Shown: positions 1 through 12,900, numbered from the stretch's first letter. The stretch is DNA of 64,000 nt from Gavia stellata (GCF_030936135.1 NC_082603.1:34080329-34144328), one strand, 5' to 3'. Notes: a model not told the origin generated them from the letters alone. Translations and numbers: made by a program.

Positions 1-2454
1 CAAGATACTCAGTTGCTTCTGGTCTCTTCATCTGGCGTTTGCTTTTGGGTAAATCTTTGCACATCAGAAGCAGCCCAGCAGAGGGGGTGCAGATCTCCTT
101 TTTAAACTAGGGTTAAGGGATGAGTTGCATTGAAACGCGTTAATGGCTTTTTATTCTTGCACCACCAAAGTTTCACTTTATAAAATAATGCTGGAGCTGT
201 ATACATCACCAGATGGTTGTTGTCACCCAACGTCACCCACGTGAACGTTGATTGAAATATTTGCTTTGCTGATTCTTGGAAACAGTCAGAGGAGCGGAGG
301 TCCCTCATCAATATTTAATCAGTGCTTAATGGGGCAATATTCTCTTTGACCTCTGATAGCTCTGCTTGAGCAAGAATTGCAAAATTCAGCCTTTGGAGAA
401 CAGCCTAGTGACAGGGCAGGTTCTTATTGTGTGTCAAAGACATGCAGTTTATAAAGCAAGCAGGGAGCAGAGGTGAGCCTGAGGGACAGAAAGAGATTTT
501 GAACTTTTTCCAGAGGCCAGGAAGTAATTTCAGGTTTTGGACGCATTCTTCTCAGAGAAATACTTGCAGCAATAGAGTTCAAGCTCTCAGCTGAAAACAA
601 GTAACTACTAGAAAGAGTGCTCAGGGTTCCTTTTTCCACGTATATGCAATGATGGTGAGCCTGGCAGAAACTGGTACAGTATTAATTATCAAGGGAAATA
701 CCCCCTGAACAGAAAAAGAAAATGTTCGGTAGAGTCAAATCAGTTACTACTAGAATATCATGAAACATAAACAGACCTGGATCGTCCTCTGAATATAGTG
801 GCACACATCAGTGAAATTATCTGCTGGTGCAAATGAAAAGAAACTTTGGATCATCAGATAAAATAAACTTGGGGTTTGCCTACATTGACAAAGCCCCTTA
901 AGTCCTTGAGATGCTTCCCAGTTAAGCGTGCGGGCTTTGAGCTAAATTAACAGTGGGACACGTGTGAACTTTGTCCATTCCTCTTAATGGAGAGTTAAGA
1001 TAACAAGTGGCCTGACTGGATAGCTTCTCAAGCTGATGCTTTGGAAAAAGGAAACGTGCTATAACATGAAACACTTGGCTATAAACTATGGCAAGACCCA
1101 TGTGTGCATTGCAGCTTGAGTCTTTACTTGTTGGTGCAGTAGCTCAGCAGGGCTGGAGAAGCTGGAGGTTGGGAAGCCAGGTCCGGTTCTTCCCTTCCAC
1201 GTGCAGTCAAGCATCAAGAAGCTGAAGACTTCTTCTGCAGCAACCCAGTTAAAAACAGGGAAACACTTCACCAGGCAGTGAAAGTTTTCACCTCCCTGGT
1301 TTTGAAGCTGCATTCCTTTGAATGGAGATGATTTAAAATGAACAACAACTTGTCCCACCTTTGGCGTTGAACAAAAGGAGATTTAGCGTAAACCCAAGAA
1401 GCGAGTGCTCAGGACAAGCCAAAACACAGTGCCAACGCCCCCGTCCTGGCCTGCCCCAGCAGAGCTCAAAAGCAGCCAAGAAACCAAATGCAGTTTGCAG
1501 CACGGATGGTTTAACTCGTCTTATACCCAAATGATGGAAACACAGCTCTAAACATTTTTTTCATAGCAAGGCAGCTGCTTTTGTGCAAATACAGTTCTCC
1601 CCAGGCTCCCTGCAGGGTGATCCCCACGTCCTTCTCACCTCCGAACTCACCACATTGTGTTGCCCTCCATCTTACACTGAGAACCTCAACAACCCAACCA
1701 GTTTGATCTACTGTTGCTGTACGTTTGCTTTATCCTGACACACATAGTTGCAACGTGCATTGCTGGGATGGTTTGCATCCTCGGCAGAGGAAGTCGGGGT
1801 GTATTTGCACACCAAAGTAAGCTGTAATTGTAGTGTGGTAAGTGTGTTAGCTTCGTTAAAGCAGGGCAAAAATGTCCAGCACAATCACCTCTTCTTTTCC
1901 GATGCCAAATCAGCATTTTCTAGAACAAATATAATCTTTTCACGTCACCAACTATGAGTGCCTTATTAGCCAGAAATGAAGGGTCGTACATCACGCACAT
2001 ACCATGCACCGCAGAGGGCTTGTAAAGCTCCAAGGTTCAAACAGGTAATAACAAGCAAGACTTGACAAGACTAATGAGTCCACCAAAGATTTTAAACACT
2101 TTAGTTTTTTGGGGGTTTTTTAGTGCATTTGATAAAGGTGGACTTTTCGCTCATTATTTTTAATGGTTCCTCCATGAAATGGGAATTGCAAGCTTTCTGC
2201 CAGCTAGTAATAACATTTGGCACTTGTATGGCATCTCTGGTCTGAAGATCTTGAAGTATTTTTAAAACATTAGCTAATTACGTGTGACAACACACCTGTC
2301 AGATAGGCAGATGAAGGGATAAAGCAGCAGCAAACTTCCCCCGGCGCTGGAGTAGTGCCGGGTTTTGGCTGGTGCCCGACTGCCGCTGCCAGCCGGGGAA
2401 ACAGCAGCTCCAGGAAGGGAACGGAGCAGGGTGTCTAAGACGATGGGAAACGTA
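1..2454. other. 5' flanking/intergenic DNA, no gene recognised
   Basis: Mixed-composition DNA with only short chance ORFs in both strands. None resembles a protein family I know, and none has a convincing exon structure. A GC-richer patch with a few CpGs lies at about 2335-2430. No repeat family was recognised before the CR1 fragment that starts near 2455. This stretch lies about 18 kb upstream of the CACHD1 promoter, so distal regulatory elements are possible but not visible. Confidence 0.6.
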
Positions 2455-2712
2455 AAAAGGAGGAAATGGCCTCAAGTTGCACCAGGGGAGGTTCAGGCTG
2501 GATATTAGGAGAAATGTCTTCCCTGAGAGAGTGGTGAAGCACTAGAAGAGGCTGCCCAGGGAGGTGGTGGAGTCACCATCGCTGGAGGTGTTCAAGGAAG
2601 GTGTGGACGTGGCACTGCAGGACATGGTTTAGTGGGCATGGTGGGGTTGGGTTGGTGGTTGGACTCGATGATCTGACAGGTCTTTTCCAACCTTAGTGAT
2701 CCTGTGATTTTG
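2455..2712 (+). mobile_element. CR1 LINE fragment, 3' end, 5'-truncated
   Basis: The sequence matches the 3' part of avian CR1: 'ggaggttcaggctggatatt', 'ggctgcccagggaggtggtg', then the 3' UTR block 'ggttggactcgatgatctga', 'caggtcttttccaacctta' and an imperfect 'gtgatcctgtgatt' tail. It corresponds to the last part of ORF2 (after the reverse transcriptase core) plus the 3' UTR. An early stop and substitutions show that it is dead. The 5' boundary is approximate, because the first bases diverge from the other CR1 copies in the window. Confidence 0.93.
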
Positions 2713-4330
2713 TAAATTTCTGAAGATGGAGTTTATGAGGGCTGCATGAGATTACCCCTGCTGAGATTTAGCAGGTGGTCTCCGGCATGTGGCTTTGTGA
2801 CATCTTTAAAGTCATATTTGCTACGCTATTTTTTTTTCCCCAAGTAAAAAGAAGAAACTGAAGAGACGGCAGCATGGCATCTCCCAACCCCAGAGGAGGG
2901 CTCACAGCTTCAGCTTCCTTTCATAAGGAAAACTGTTATTTTTACCATGCATTGCACAGAAGAGCTGACTCCGCTCATCCCACTGTGTGGCTGAGGTAGG
3001 TGAGCTCGGTGGACGGCTGAGAGCCTGGGGACTCTCCCCGCCATGGCTTGGCGAACCACGGCTGCTTGTGCTGAGCCCCAGTTTGGAAACCTCCACCAGA
3101 CCTTTCCTCATTGCATTAGGAGAATGACCCTTAATATTACGGAGCAATACCGGCTTCATGCTGCTCAATTCAGATTCAGGCCCTTTGCCATACTAATAAG
3201 GATTGACTTTGCTTTTCAAAGACACTTCTTAAAGAAGGTGTTGCCCCAGCTTACAAAACCCCAAATAAGCAGTTTGTAGCTCTCTGTAATAAGAAGGTCT
3301 GAAATATAGAACACCAAACATAGCGAAAACAAAACAGAAATAAAATCCATACTCCTCACCCATAATCATAAACTGTACCAAAACCCACCCCAACCACTGC
3401 TCTGCCCCAGCATTTGCTTTCCCTCCACACACAGGCTTTGATTCCACTTCCCCAAAGCACCCCACACCCCCCCACACCAGCTCTGCGCTGCGGTTGCCTT
3501 GTGGTGATATGTAAGTTTTTATTTGTCCTGCTCTTTGTTGCTAGGACTATAGAAACGCAGGAACGGGGGACCGGGAGGGACTCCCCGGCTCAGGGCGGCC
3601 GAGCCCCGGGTTTTGCAAGGCACCACATCATCCAGCTGCTGTTCTGTGCTGAGTGAGTGGGGTTTTCTCACGGTATTCTTCTATTTGGGTAGATGTTCCA
3701 AATACCGTGTCCTGGTGGCTAGAGATGGTCTAACCTTCTGTCCAAATGTCTCTGGTCAATTTTTGCCTGTATGTTCTTTGTGCCAGCGTTGTTCCCGAAC
3801 ACAAATAGCTCTTCTCTCCTGCTCCCTCTCCCTTCCTTGGGTGTCACCTTCCAAATGCTCTTCCTATTTTTATCTGTTGACCTCGTGCAAATTAGAGCTG
3901 AGTATTTTCGATGCACTTACAGTACCTGCTCGTGATGTTTTGGGAACTTCTAGGCTTTTTTGGAGAGAGATGGACATTATGCCCCCCGTGAAACACGCCT
4001 GCAGTTTTGCTGTCTTCATGCGGTCACATCTACGTCCAGAGCTCTGACAGTGATGGTTATATGCACTGTCCCATAGCAACATTTCTCCAAGCAGCATTCA
4101 GTTTATTTCCATGGTTCACTTTAAAGTTTGCACTGTTTTTTTTCTTTCCATTTGAAAATGTAAACAATTTGTCTGAAAGTCAAATTAATTTACAAGTGCC
4201 AGGTCTGTAATCGCCCAGAACTGCACTTTGGGTGCCTCATGGGTCCATTTTCTAACGCGTGCCTGGTTCCCTGCTCGCATTGCAACTGTCATACCACAGG
4301 TCCCCCTCGGTGCCCAGGTGTCCAGCATGC
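2713..4330. other. Intergenic DNA, no gene recognised
   Basis: No recognisable coding region. The longest frame, a 144-codon + strand ORF at 3613-4047, has no domain, no plausible start context and no family resemblance, and reads as a chance ORF. A short C-rich run (about 3461-3475) is the only local oddity. No RNA gene or known repeat was seen. Confidence 0.55.
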
Positions 4331-4580
4331 CATCGCATTGCAGCTTGCAGTCCTGTTGCAACATTGCCATCTTATTGCAGCATTGCTATTTCATTGCAGC
4401 ATTGCCATCTCATTCCAGCCTTGCATCTCATTCCAGCATTGCTGTCTCATTGCAGCACTGCCATCTCATTCCAGCCTTGCCATCTTATTCCAGCATTGCC
4501 GTCACATTGCAGCACACCGTCTCATTCCACTGTTGCTGTCTTATGCAGCTTGCAAGCTCATTGCAGCATTGCCCTCTCAG
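4331..4580 (+). repeat. 19-bp-period minisatellite, about 13 degenerate copies
   Basis: A unit close to 'attgcagcattgccatctc' repeats head to tail. Variants such as 'attccagcattgctgtctc' and 'attccagccttgccatctt' keep the 19-bp spacing, with occasional 1-2 bp deletions. The unit has no stop codon in any forward frame and 19 is not a multiple of 3. The array therefore leaves all three + frames open, giving ORFs of about 119-146 codons that overlap one another. I treat these as artefacts of the repeat, not genes. A CR1 insertion begins about 95 bp downstream. Confidence 0.9.
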
Positions 4581-4675
4581 TCAGTAGATGTGCCGTGGCT
4601 GAACCAGGCACCTTTTTTTGATCCTGCCCATTTTCATGGTTTCTGCAGGATGTATTTTTCTATAACTGTGAAATT

Positions 4676-5097
4676 TTGAGGAACTCGTATGAGGAGTGGC
4701 TGAGGGAGCTGGGGTTGTTCAGTCTGGAGGAGAGGAGGCTGAGGGGAGACCTCATCGCTCTCTACAACTCCCTGAAAGGGGGTTGTGGGGAGGTGGGTGT
4801 TGGTCTCTTCTCCCAAGTGACAAGTGACAGGACAAGAGGAGATGGCCTCCAGTTGTGCCAGGGGAGGTTCAGGCTGGATATTAGGAAAAACTTCTGCACT
4901 GAAAGGGTTGTCAGACACTGGAAGAGGCTGCCCAGGGAGGTGGTGGAGTCCCCGTCCCTGGAGGTATTTAAAAGACGTGTGGATGAGGCGCTGAGGGACA
5001 TGGTTTAGTGGTGGACTTGGCAGCGTTAGGTTTACGGTTGGACTCGATGATCTTAAAGGTCTTTTCCAATCTAAATGATTCTATGATTCTGTGATTA
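4676..5097 (+). mobile_element. CR1 LINE fragment, C-terminal ORF2 and 3' UTR
   Basis: A 110-codon frame (4676-5008) reads the C-terminal tail of the CR1 ORF2 protein. Typical elements are '[20 protein letters not shown]', '[13 protein letters not shown]', '[11 protein letters not shown]', '[15 protein letters not shown]'. The 3' UTR follows with 'ggttggactcgatgatctta', 'aaggtcttttccaatct' and the tail 'gattctatgattctgtg'. The endonuclease and most of the reverse transcriptase are missing, as is usual for 5'-truncated target-primed insertions. The tail is well preserved, so this is one of the less eroded copies here. Confidence 0.95.
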
Positions 5098-8000
5098 CAA
5101 GGATGACTTTGGGGGGTCATGAAACCTTATCTGGGTAACAAACCCCTGACAGCTGGTTTTGCTGAGCACGGTGGCAGCGAGCCCTGCAGAGCGCCCAGTG
5201 GCAGGTCCTTGCTATGGATGCTGCCGCTCGCCCAGCCCGAACTCTACCTTTCAGCCTGGGCATTGTAACCAAGACAGACTTGTCTTATAGGAAACCCATA
5301 GTGTGTGTGTGTATGAGGCATAGGGGGGATAGATTGAGCTGGATTGTTTTCATCCAGAGAGGTAAAAGCATCCTGGATTTGTTAGATCTCAATGAGTTTG
5401 CGTCAAATACCAAACCAGTTTTTAAAAATAAAAAATAGCCAATTCATTCCAGCAGAGCAAAGGGTTAAAGCCTTGATTACAAGATCAGAAATTATATTAA
5501 GAATAAATCATAGGAACTAAAAAAAAAAGAAAATCAGAAGGCACTTTGCAATCCAGCTGCCACGCGGGGTTTCCCTGCAGCCATCTGCAGCGAGGAGCAA
5601 GGCGGAACACAGCCTCTGCCTGGATTCCTTTGTAGCCTGGCTCAGCCCCTGGGCAGAGCTGCAGCTCAGCACCGCGGCTCAGCACCGCAGGCCCCGCATG
5701 GTCCCGCAGGATGGCCCTGGGAAGCCCAGGCCGGCTGCTCGCAGGGTCCCCGGGGCCGGCACAACCCCTCTCCTCTTCTTCCAGGCGGAATCACCTCTGC
5801 CAGATGCCTGTAGCTTCCTGCCTCCTCTTTCTTCCCGACTGTCTGTATAATTTGTTGTACTCCCAAGCTCTGGTTCAGTGGCTCTTTGCAGAGACAGTGC
5901 ATAGCAGACGGGTAAGACGTCTGTTGCCATCAGCGTGAGAGCCCTGAGTCCATCCCCGTCCCTAATCCCTCCTCAGCTTGTGGCCTTTGGCTTGCGCAGT
6001 CCCACGGCTCCATTTGCTCCAGGACTCAGAAATATTCCCAACCGGTCTACTCCAGTCAAATCAGACGAGCCAGGAATGTGTGGAAACCTCTGGTACCTGC
6101 TGCGGCGGAGGCCCGGCCAGCCTGACCGCGGCAGTCGGCAGGATGCCCCAGCACGGTGGTGGCTTTCCGGGGTGGCTTTGCCCTCCACAAAATAGAGCGG
6201 GGGGGCGGCTTTTAAGCTGCTAAAGCTCAAAATGCAGTCTTCATTTTGATGGAATTGTATCATCTTCTGTGCTACATACCTTTAAATGTTGTGTCTTTAC
6301 TAACGTCTTTTAAAATTCATTTTCCCCCCTCTGTGGGAGCCCTACCATATTGCCTCCAGATGTCCAGGAGGGAGCAGGGCGAGCGATCCCCGCGAGCTCC
6401 TCACCCCCCTGCTCAGCTGGCAAAGCTGCTGGCCCCCCTCTCGCTAACATTGTATTTTTAGTCAGTTTAAATGAGCATCATCCACAGCCCTTGTCAGAAA
6501 GGTGGCCCCACCGCCTCCATCCCTGGCTGCTCTTTCCCATTTCCGTCTCCTTTGAACCATCTTGGGGAACGGATCAGGGTTTAAATAACTCCTTTTTTCC
6601 CCCAGCGGTTTAGGTTTAATCCGGATGGGTTGTTTGAAGTTGGATCTGGATCACTGAGATGACCTCTGCTCGTGGTGGGGTGGCCGTGGCAGGGACCTGC
6701 AGGGCGAGGAGGAGGCGCGTGGACCGATGTCCTCCAGGCTGATGGCCTCTAGAGCTGCACAAAGCAGGAGAAATGTTGGCTTCAGGGCAAAAAGCTTTAA
6801 AATAAGTGAAATAACTGAAACCCAGCAGGTGAGAGAGCCCTGCGCCTGCTCCCATCCCGCATTGTGCAGCATCCCTACTCTCCTCGCCACATCCCGGGTA
6901 GCAGGAGTTTGCCAACATGAGGCTTTTCCATGGGGTCTTCATCTGCATCAGTATTCCAAGCTGCTTTTTTATTTGCTCCAGATGGGCTACAATAGTTTCC
7001 TATCTTCCTTCTTTGGTCTTTTTATCTTTTATTTCAATCCAAACAATTTCTGTGCTTCTTGCCAAACTATATATTGTATCACATTCTTTCCTTCTTCAGA
7101 CACAATATCCTCCTTGACCCAGGCTGGCACATTTCCACCTGCCCTGTTGTGTCTATTCCTTCTACAAACTCTTATTTCAACGTTAAAAGCAAAACCAGAG
7201 GGATGTGATATCCTGTTGTCTGTCATCCCAGTTACATAAAGTGTCTCTTTGACATCAGGGGGACAAATTTCTGTCCCCTAGACCTCTGCAGCAGCCCAGG
7301 AATCGTCTGTTTGCATGTACACCCAACCTCTCTTCCAGGTTGACTCCTGCAGTTGCATACATCCGCACGTGCCAAAAAGTACATTTTAAATTTCTAAAGT
7401 GTTTCTGCTTAGCAAGTCAGGACAGTGTTTAATTGCGTAGATACACCTCTGCCTCCCAACGCTGTCTACTTTAGAGCAAAGCTTATTTTTATTATTTGTT
7501 TGTTATTTCTCATCTTCAATGGTTGGAAAAAAAAATTTGTGAAGACCCTTTTGAGTGTTTCTATGCACGTTTTCAGTATTTCCAACGTCATCTCTGCATA
7601 CTTTAGTCTTTTGAGGTAAAGCTAAGGACGACCTGCATATAGGAATAAATGAAAGCTACTCCTGCCGATGAAGAGTATTTGAGGTACTGATGGTACCATC
7701 TTCTTGTCATTTCTCAGCAGATCTGATGCCAGGCAATGGTCCCATATAACCGAGGTCACTTAATTTAATAGATTATGCTAGATTTGCTCTCAACACTTCT
7801 GTTTTCTGTTATTTTTTAAAATGCATTTTCCATGGACAATCCAAAAGAGAAGTGAAAAGTAAGCAAATTATTCTAATATCTCCAACAAAAAAAGAGAGAA
7901 ACTAGTGATAAGTTCAAACTAATTTGACTAATAAATCAAAACTAATTCAACTAATAAATCAAAACTAATTCAAGCAAATTATAATACTGGGGTAATTTTA

Positions 8001-9197
8001 CTGTAGTTTCAAAGTGAGTGTGAAGGTACCTTTGAGTAGTTATTCTGGGCCACAGGCTTGTGAGGGGTTTTTTGAGATTAATGATGTGCAGGGAGGAAGA
8101 ACGCAGTTTGACTCTTGATATTTATGAATATTAATGAGTTTGCACTGGCATAATTTGGACAATGAAAAATAAATTTGATATCACTGCGGCAAATCCTTAT
8201 GGTGGAGCTAGTTACACTAGGTGAAGGTGCATTTAAATTGTCCTTTTTTGGTATAATGATTAAAAATATATTTACTTTGCACAAGCTAAAGTTCTCTTCC
8301 ATAGAAGTGCCTTTTTAACCTGGAATAATTTGGGTCTGTTTGTAGTTAAGGAAAATATTTTAATGTTGCTATCTGAGCAGCTTTGACTTGATGTTCTATT
8401 TTAACAGATACTCTTCCTGTAAGAGAAATGCAATTTAAAGTTGCTTAATTGCTAAATAATTCATAAGAGAAGTGAAAGAATGAGTGCCTTTATAGACTCA
8501 GGCCCAAACAAGTGCCAGCTAAAAGATGGAGTGTTATCTGTGGCTTTGCTCTGATGTATCTGAGGCTGCTGTATCCATGGCCCCATCTTAATTTGTCATT
8601 CACACTGGAAAGCAACTAAAGGGTCTGCTGGGAGATCTTTTCACTGCTGCTGTTAAAAAAGGCCATTTTCTTTGCAAGCCATTTGTCTCTGCCTTGTTTA
8701 TAACAGCAGGAGGTATGGCTGCATGTCTATCATACTTTAAAGGGCCATTGGTGATAAGATGATCAAAAGAATGCAGACTCCTTCCAACCACTTGAGTCCA
8801 ACAAGCTATATATATCCAGTACGATGAATGGATTATTCTACTTTTCTCTCATTTTAAATATACAGTCATTTCCAATAAGACTGTTGGGTACGAACTTATT
8901 CTGCAGAATATATACAGTGGCTGTGCATTGTTGAGTGGATAATTAACCGATAAGGGTATCAGGAGCCTTTTATAAATGATAAGTATTCCTCCACCTTTGA
9001 GGAATCATTAACGGCAAATTTGCAAGGGGCTTTGTGGAAAGTCCCCACCAATTTTCACAATGCAGTAACATTCATTTCCAATGAATTTGTTGGTAGGTAG
9101 AGGCAGGCACCATGAAACTGCCCACTCTGCAATGACTCCTACTAAAGCAATATCGCACGCGTTAGACATTTCGTTTCGATTACGGTAAAGATCGTCT
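5098..9197. other. Intergenic DNA, no gene recognised
   Basis: No coding region is supported. The 170-codon + strand ORF at 6727-7239 and its antisense counterparts lack any recognisable domain. A moderately CpG-rich patch lies at about 5560-5770 and 6100-6200. From about 8080 to 9110 the DNA is AT-rich, low in CpG and free of recognisable repeats, the texture typical of conserved noncoding DNA; this is an inference only. A three-copy tandem repeat at 7915-7980 is listed separately. Confidence 0.55.
7915..7980. repeat. Short tandem repeat, about 23-bp unit, 3 copies
   Basis: Three consecutive near-identical AT-rich units of 21-23 bp are built on 'caaaactaattcaactaat'. The copies differ at a few positions, and the last diverges after 'caaaactaattcaa'. 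Confidence 0.8.
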
Positions 9198-9930
9198 CAC
9201 AGAATCACAGAATCACTAAGGTTGGAAAAGACCTGTAAGATCATCAAGTCCAACCCAAAAAAAAAAAAAAACAAAACCCACCCACACAACAACAACAAAC
9301 CACAACACACCAAAAACCAACCCACCGAACACCACACAGCTCCATGCCCATCAAGCTACATCCCACAATGCCACATCCACACACTCCTTGAATACCTCCA
9401 GGGAGGGTGACTCTACCACCTCCCTGGGCAGCCTCTTCCAGTGTTTCACTACTCTCTCAGTAAAGAACTTTTTCCTAATATCCAGCCTGAACCTCCCCTG
9501 GCGCAACTTGAGGCCATTTCCTCTTGTCCTGTCACTTGTCACTTGGGAGAAGAGACCAACACCCACCTCCCCACAACCCCCTTTCAGGGAGTTGCAGAGA
9601 GCGATGAGGTCTCCCCTCAGCCTCCTCTTCTCCAGACTGAACAACCCCAGCTCCCTCAGCCGCTCCCCATCAGACTTGTGCTCCAGACCCCTCACCAGCT
9701 CCGTCGCCCTTCTCTGGACACGCTCCAGCACCTCAATGTCCTTCTTGTAGTGAGGGGCCCAAAACTGAACACAGCATTCGAGGTGCGGCCTCACCAGCGC
9801 CGAGTACAGGGGCACGATCCCCTCCCCACTCCTGCTGCCCACACCATTTCTGATACCGGCCAGGATGCCGTTGGCCTTCTTGGCCACCTGGGCACACCGC
9901 TGGCTCATCTTCAGCCAGCTGTCAATCAAT
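9198..9930 (-). mobile_element. CR1 LINE fragment, longest copy in the window, ORF2 C-terminus
   Basis: The element lies on the minus strand. Its 3' tail is at 9198 ('cacagaatcacagaatcac' on the + strand). A 192-codon open frame (9351-9929, minus) reads the reverse-transcriptase thumb and C-terminal tail of CR1 ORF2: '[17 protein letters not shown]', '[20 protein letters not shown]', '[17 protein letters not shown]', '[13 protein letters not shown]'-type motifs. The frame is unbroken over about 580 nt, so the insertion is relatively young, but endonuclease and catalytic RT are absent, so it cannot move by itself. The 3' UTR contains an unusual A/C-rich low-complexity run at about 9254-9340. 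Confidence 0.95.
9254..9340. repeat. A/C-rich low-complexity tract inside the CR1 3' UTR
   Basis: A run of 14 A residues begins the tract. It continues almost without G or T, with CCCACCCACAC, ACAACAACAAC and similar. It occupies the position where the other copies have the 'accatgcccactaaacc'-like 3' UTR spacer, and normal CR1 sequence resumes near 9341. Confidence 0.8.
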
Positions 9931-12900
9931 GAAACTTTTAAAATTTTATTATCATTCTTGTGTACCCTCTGACCCTACTTTTGTCTTCACTCATGAGAAG
10001 GATTGCAAATAATGCCCTGTGACATTTAGATGCAATCCCCTAACAAGAGCCATTTTATATGCATTGAGATTCAACCTTCACGATTAAGAGCACGAATAAC
10101 TGGAAAATAAAGGTCTGTTTCTTTACCACGTCTCAGCTGTTCATTAGGTGGTGGATCCGAAACCTGTGATAAGAATCGGAAGGCAGAGCCAAACTGATAA
10201 GAAGTCTAATCCTGTTGATGGAAGAAGAAAAAGAAAACCAGCTAGGATTTTTCACTCTTTGTTTCTTTAATTGTCTAGACTCTATGTGTTGTGCAGCTTG
10301 GAAATATCTGGAAATATTTACCAAATTGCATTCTGATTATGATGTCAATAATCAAATTAAAAGAATGAGCAGATAATGGATTTAGGAAAGAAAAGAAATA
10401 TCGGATTTGCAGATGCATGTTGCTTATCAGAACTTCACTGAACTTCAAAGACAGAAATGTTCTTTCTTCCCAGTTTGTAAAATTTATTCTAGCCAGCACT
10501 TCTGGTTCCCATGAAACTAGAATTTTACATCACTAACACCAGAGAAGTGATGTGGATGAGAAGATTTCACCTTGCCCTCTTGGCTTTCCATTTAAAAAAC
10601 AGAATACCCGTTTCAGCCTTCAAAAGGATCTCTTCAGCAAATCTCAAATAGTATAAGAAAAAAGCAACTACAGAGTTTTATGATCTCTAGTCTGAGGTTT
10701 TAGTCTTCACGAGTTGTGGACAATTTTAATCTATTCCTATGCATTTTCTTTTAAAAGCCTGTATTTAATAAAATAACTAAGGCTTCAAACCTCTAACGAC
10801 TTATGTATGTGTCTAACTTCAGGTTAGAGGCGAATTTCAGATGAGTATCTGTGTACTCTAAATACGGTAAAATAGTGGCAGGATCAGAGTTTTCTGTTGG
10901 TACTTGCTGTAACAAAGAAGAAATAGCAATGGACAAAGAGTAAGCCAAAAAAAATCTGTGAAGACATGGAGTAAGACATAATGTTAATCAGCTACACAGA
11001 AATCACTCTTCTCTCTGTTTCTTCATTAGCTGCAGTAGTTAACACAATGCCTTATCTAATCACAAGTCACATTTTGGAGGAGCGTGTCTGTAGGTACGAC
11101 CTGTCGTCAAAGTTGACAGAGACATTTACTGTTCTTTCAAGAAAAATCTTTTCAAGGAGGTAAGCGACTGGAGCCTCTGGATTCATACCAGAGGTGCATG
11201 TTCTGACTGTTATTTAACTAGCCCATAAATGAGCTGTTTAATTAACAGGTAGACTAAGCAGTTCAGAATATACAATTATATTCCGAATGCAGACTTAAAA
11301 ACTGCTCGCTTCGATGGCTTCTTTAGTTTTTTCAGTTCAGGCACACTTATTTAGTTGATCAGTCAAAAAATGTTAAGTCTAAAGTGAGTGTGTCATTATC
11401 TGCTATTTTCCAAGCTGGAAAATCTCTTGAAGAATTTTTTTTTTTTTTTAACTTGTAACATTACAAAAATTATAGATCAGGTACCTTCCAACCTTTCTAT
11501 TGGGAGACCTGTATTTCTCTCACTGTTACTGGTAGCAAAATTAATTACTATGCTTAAATATGATCCTGACTCCACAGAGTTTACTATCCTGTCCACAGAA
11601 CACCTGCAATTTTCAGTGACAACACGGGTCTAAGATTTTGCAGGGATAAATTCTGCTAAGAAAAGTAGATGTCACATATAACCACAGTGGTGCGATGAGA
11701 TTATAGGGGATACTTTTTGGAGGGGTTTAAAGAAAAGGGATAGATCATAAAAATGTAGTAAAAGCTGTAACAAAACAAAAGATAGAAATGCACTCTGAAA
11801 AAAAATGACAAAAAAAGACATATATTGATTTTCTTAATTTTGGTACTTGTTTGCAGTCTGACACTGACTCACTCTGATAGCATTCCCCAGAAGAAGGCAA
11901 ATTCTACCCTTTCATTCATATCTCGCAAGATAGCGACATTCAAATCAGTATTTTTTGGCTATTTGAATACGCATTTCCTTTACTTCTGTGGGTTCTAATG
12001 AGTGGCCAAATTCCAAACCACTGAGCTGGATACACTGAAAACGTAACTACCTGCAGATGGTGTCATTTAAGCATTTATTTAGGTGCACATTAGGTATTCC
12101 TAAAAATGTAATAAAAGAAAATTCCACTTATTGACTGACTAATTTCAGAGACCATAACCAGCTCAAGGTGTTCCCGGAGCACAGGCTACGGTGAGGATCC
12201 TGTTGCAGCCCGGCTGCTAAAGGCTAAAGAATTCCAGATGTGCTGGGGCAGAGGAGGAGGACGGGGAGGGTATGACTCCAGGCACAGAGGAGGGTGTTCA
12301 TTAGGCAGGGAAGAGCCCTGGATTTTGGCCTTTGTTCTTGGGATTATATTTTAATCGACGGTTGTTGAATGTAAAATGCAGAAGAGAGGAGCAGAGCCCG
12401 GTGCCCAGGCTTGGAAACTTGGCTGCTGAGTGAGGTACCCGGTAGACAAAGCTGTTGCTGGAGGTGGACACCATCGGGCTGTCTCCCAAGAAGGTGATGA
12501 CGCACCAAGGAGATGGCTATCACCCAGTGCGGTGAGTGGAGCTCCACCCTGCCGTAACTTCAGAAAGGACTTCCCAGAACAGCGGGAGATGGAGAAAGAG
12601 AGACCTGGGTCCTGCTGAACACGCAATCCCGAATCACAAAACCTCTCCTCAGCGACCTCCTCCATGACTGGCCACATCCCTCATCCAGACGGGCTGGTGA
12701 AACCTGTTAGACAGCACGCACTCACTGCGCGGCTCTCCTCCTGCTTGCTTACAATTCTTCTCGAGCTTTGTTTACGTGCTGGAGTTGGGAGATTTAAATT
12801 CCATGTGCGTGGGGATGGCCGTGTCGGCAGGCGGCTCTCGGGGCACACCGCTCCGCTCCCAGGAGCACGCTGCATCCTTTGCCTAATTAGAGAGCATGTT

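Noticed and set aside
3613..4047. 144-codon + strand ORF in the 5' flank
   Set aside because: No recognisable family, no splice or promoter context, and Cys/Ser/Leu-rich chance composition.
6727..7239. 170-codon + strand ORF in the 5' flank
   Set aside because: No domain or family resemblance. The hydrophobic and Ser-rich runs come from T-rich DNA.
9441..9932. 163-codon + strand ORF opposite the CR1 element
   Set aside because: It is the antisense shadow of the CR1 ORF2 frame on the minus strand.
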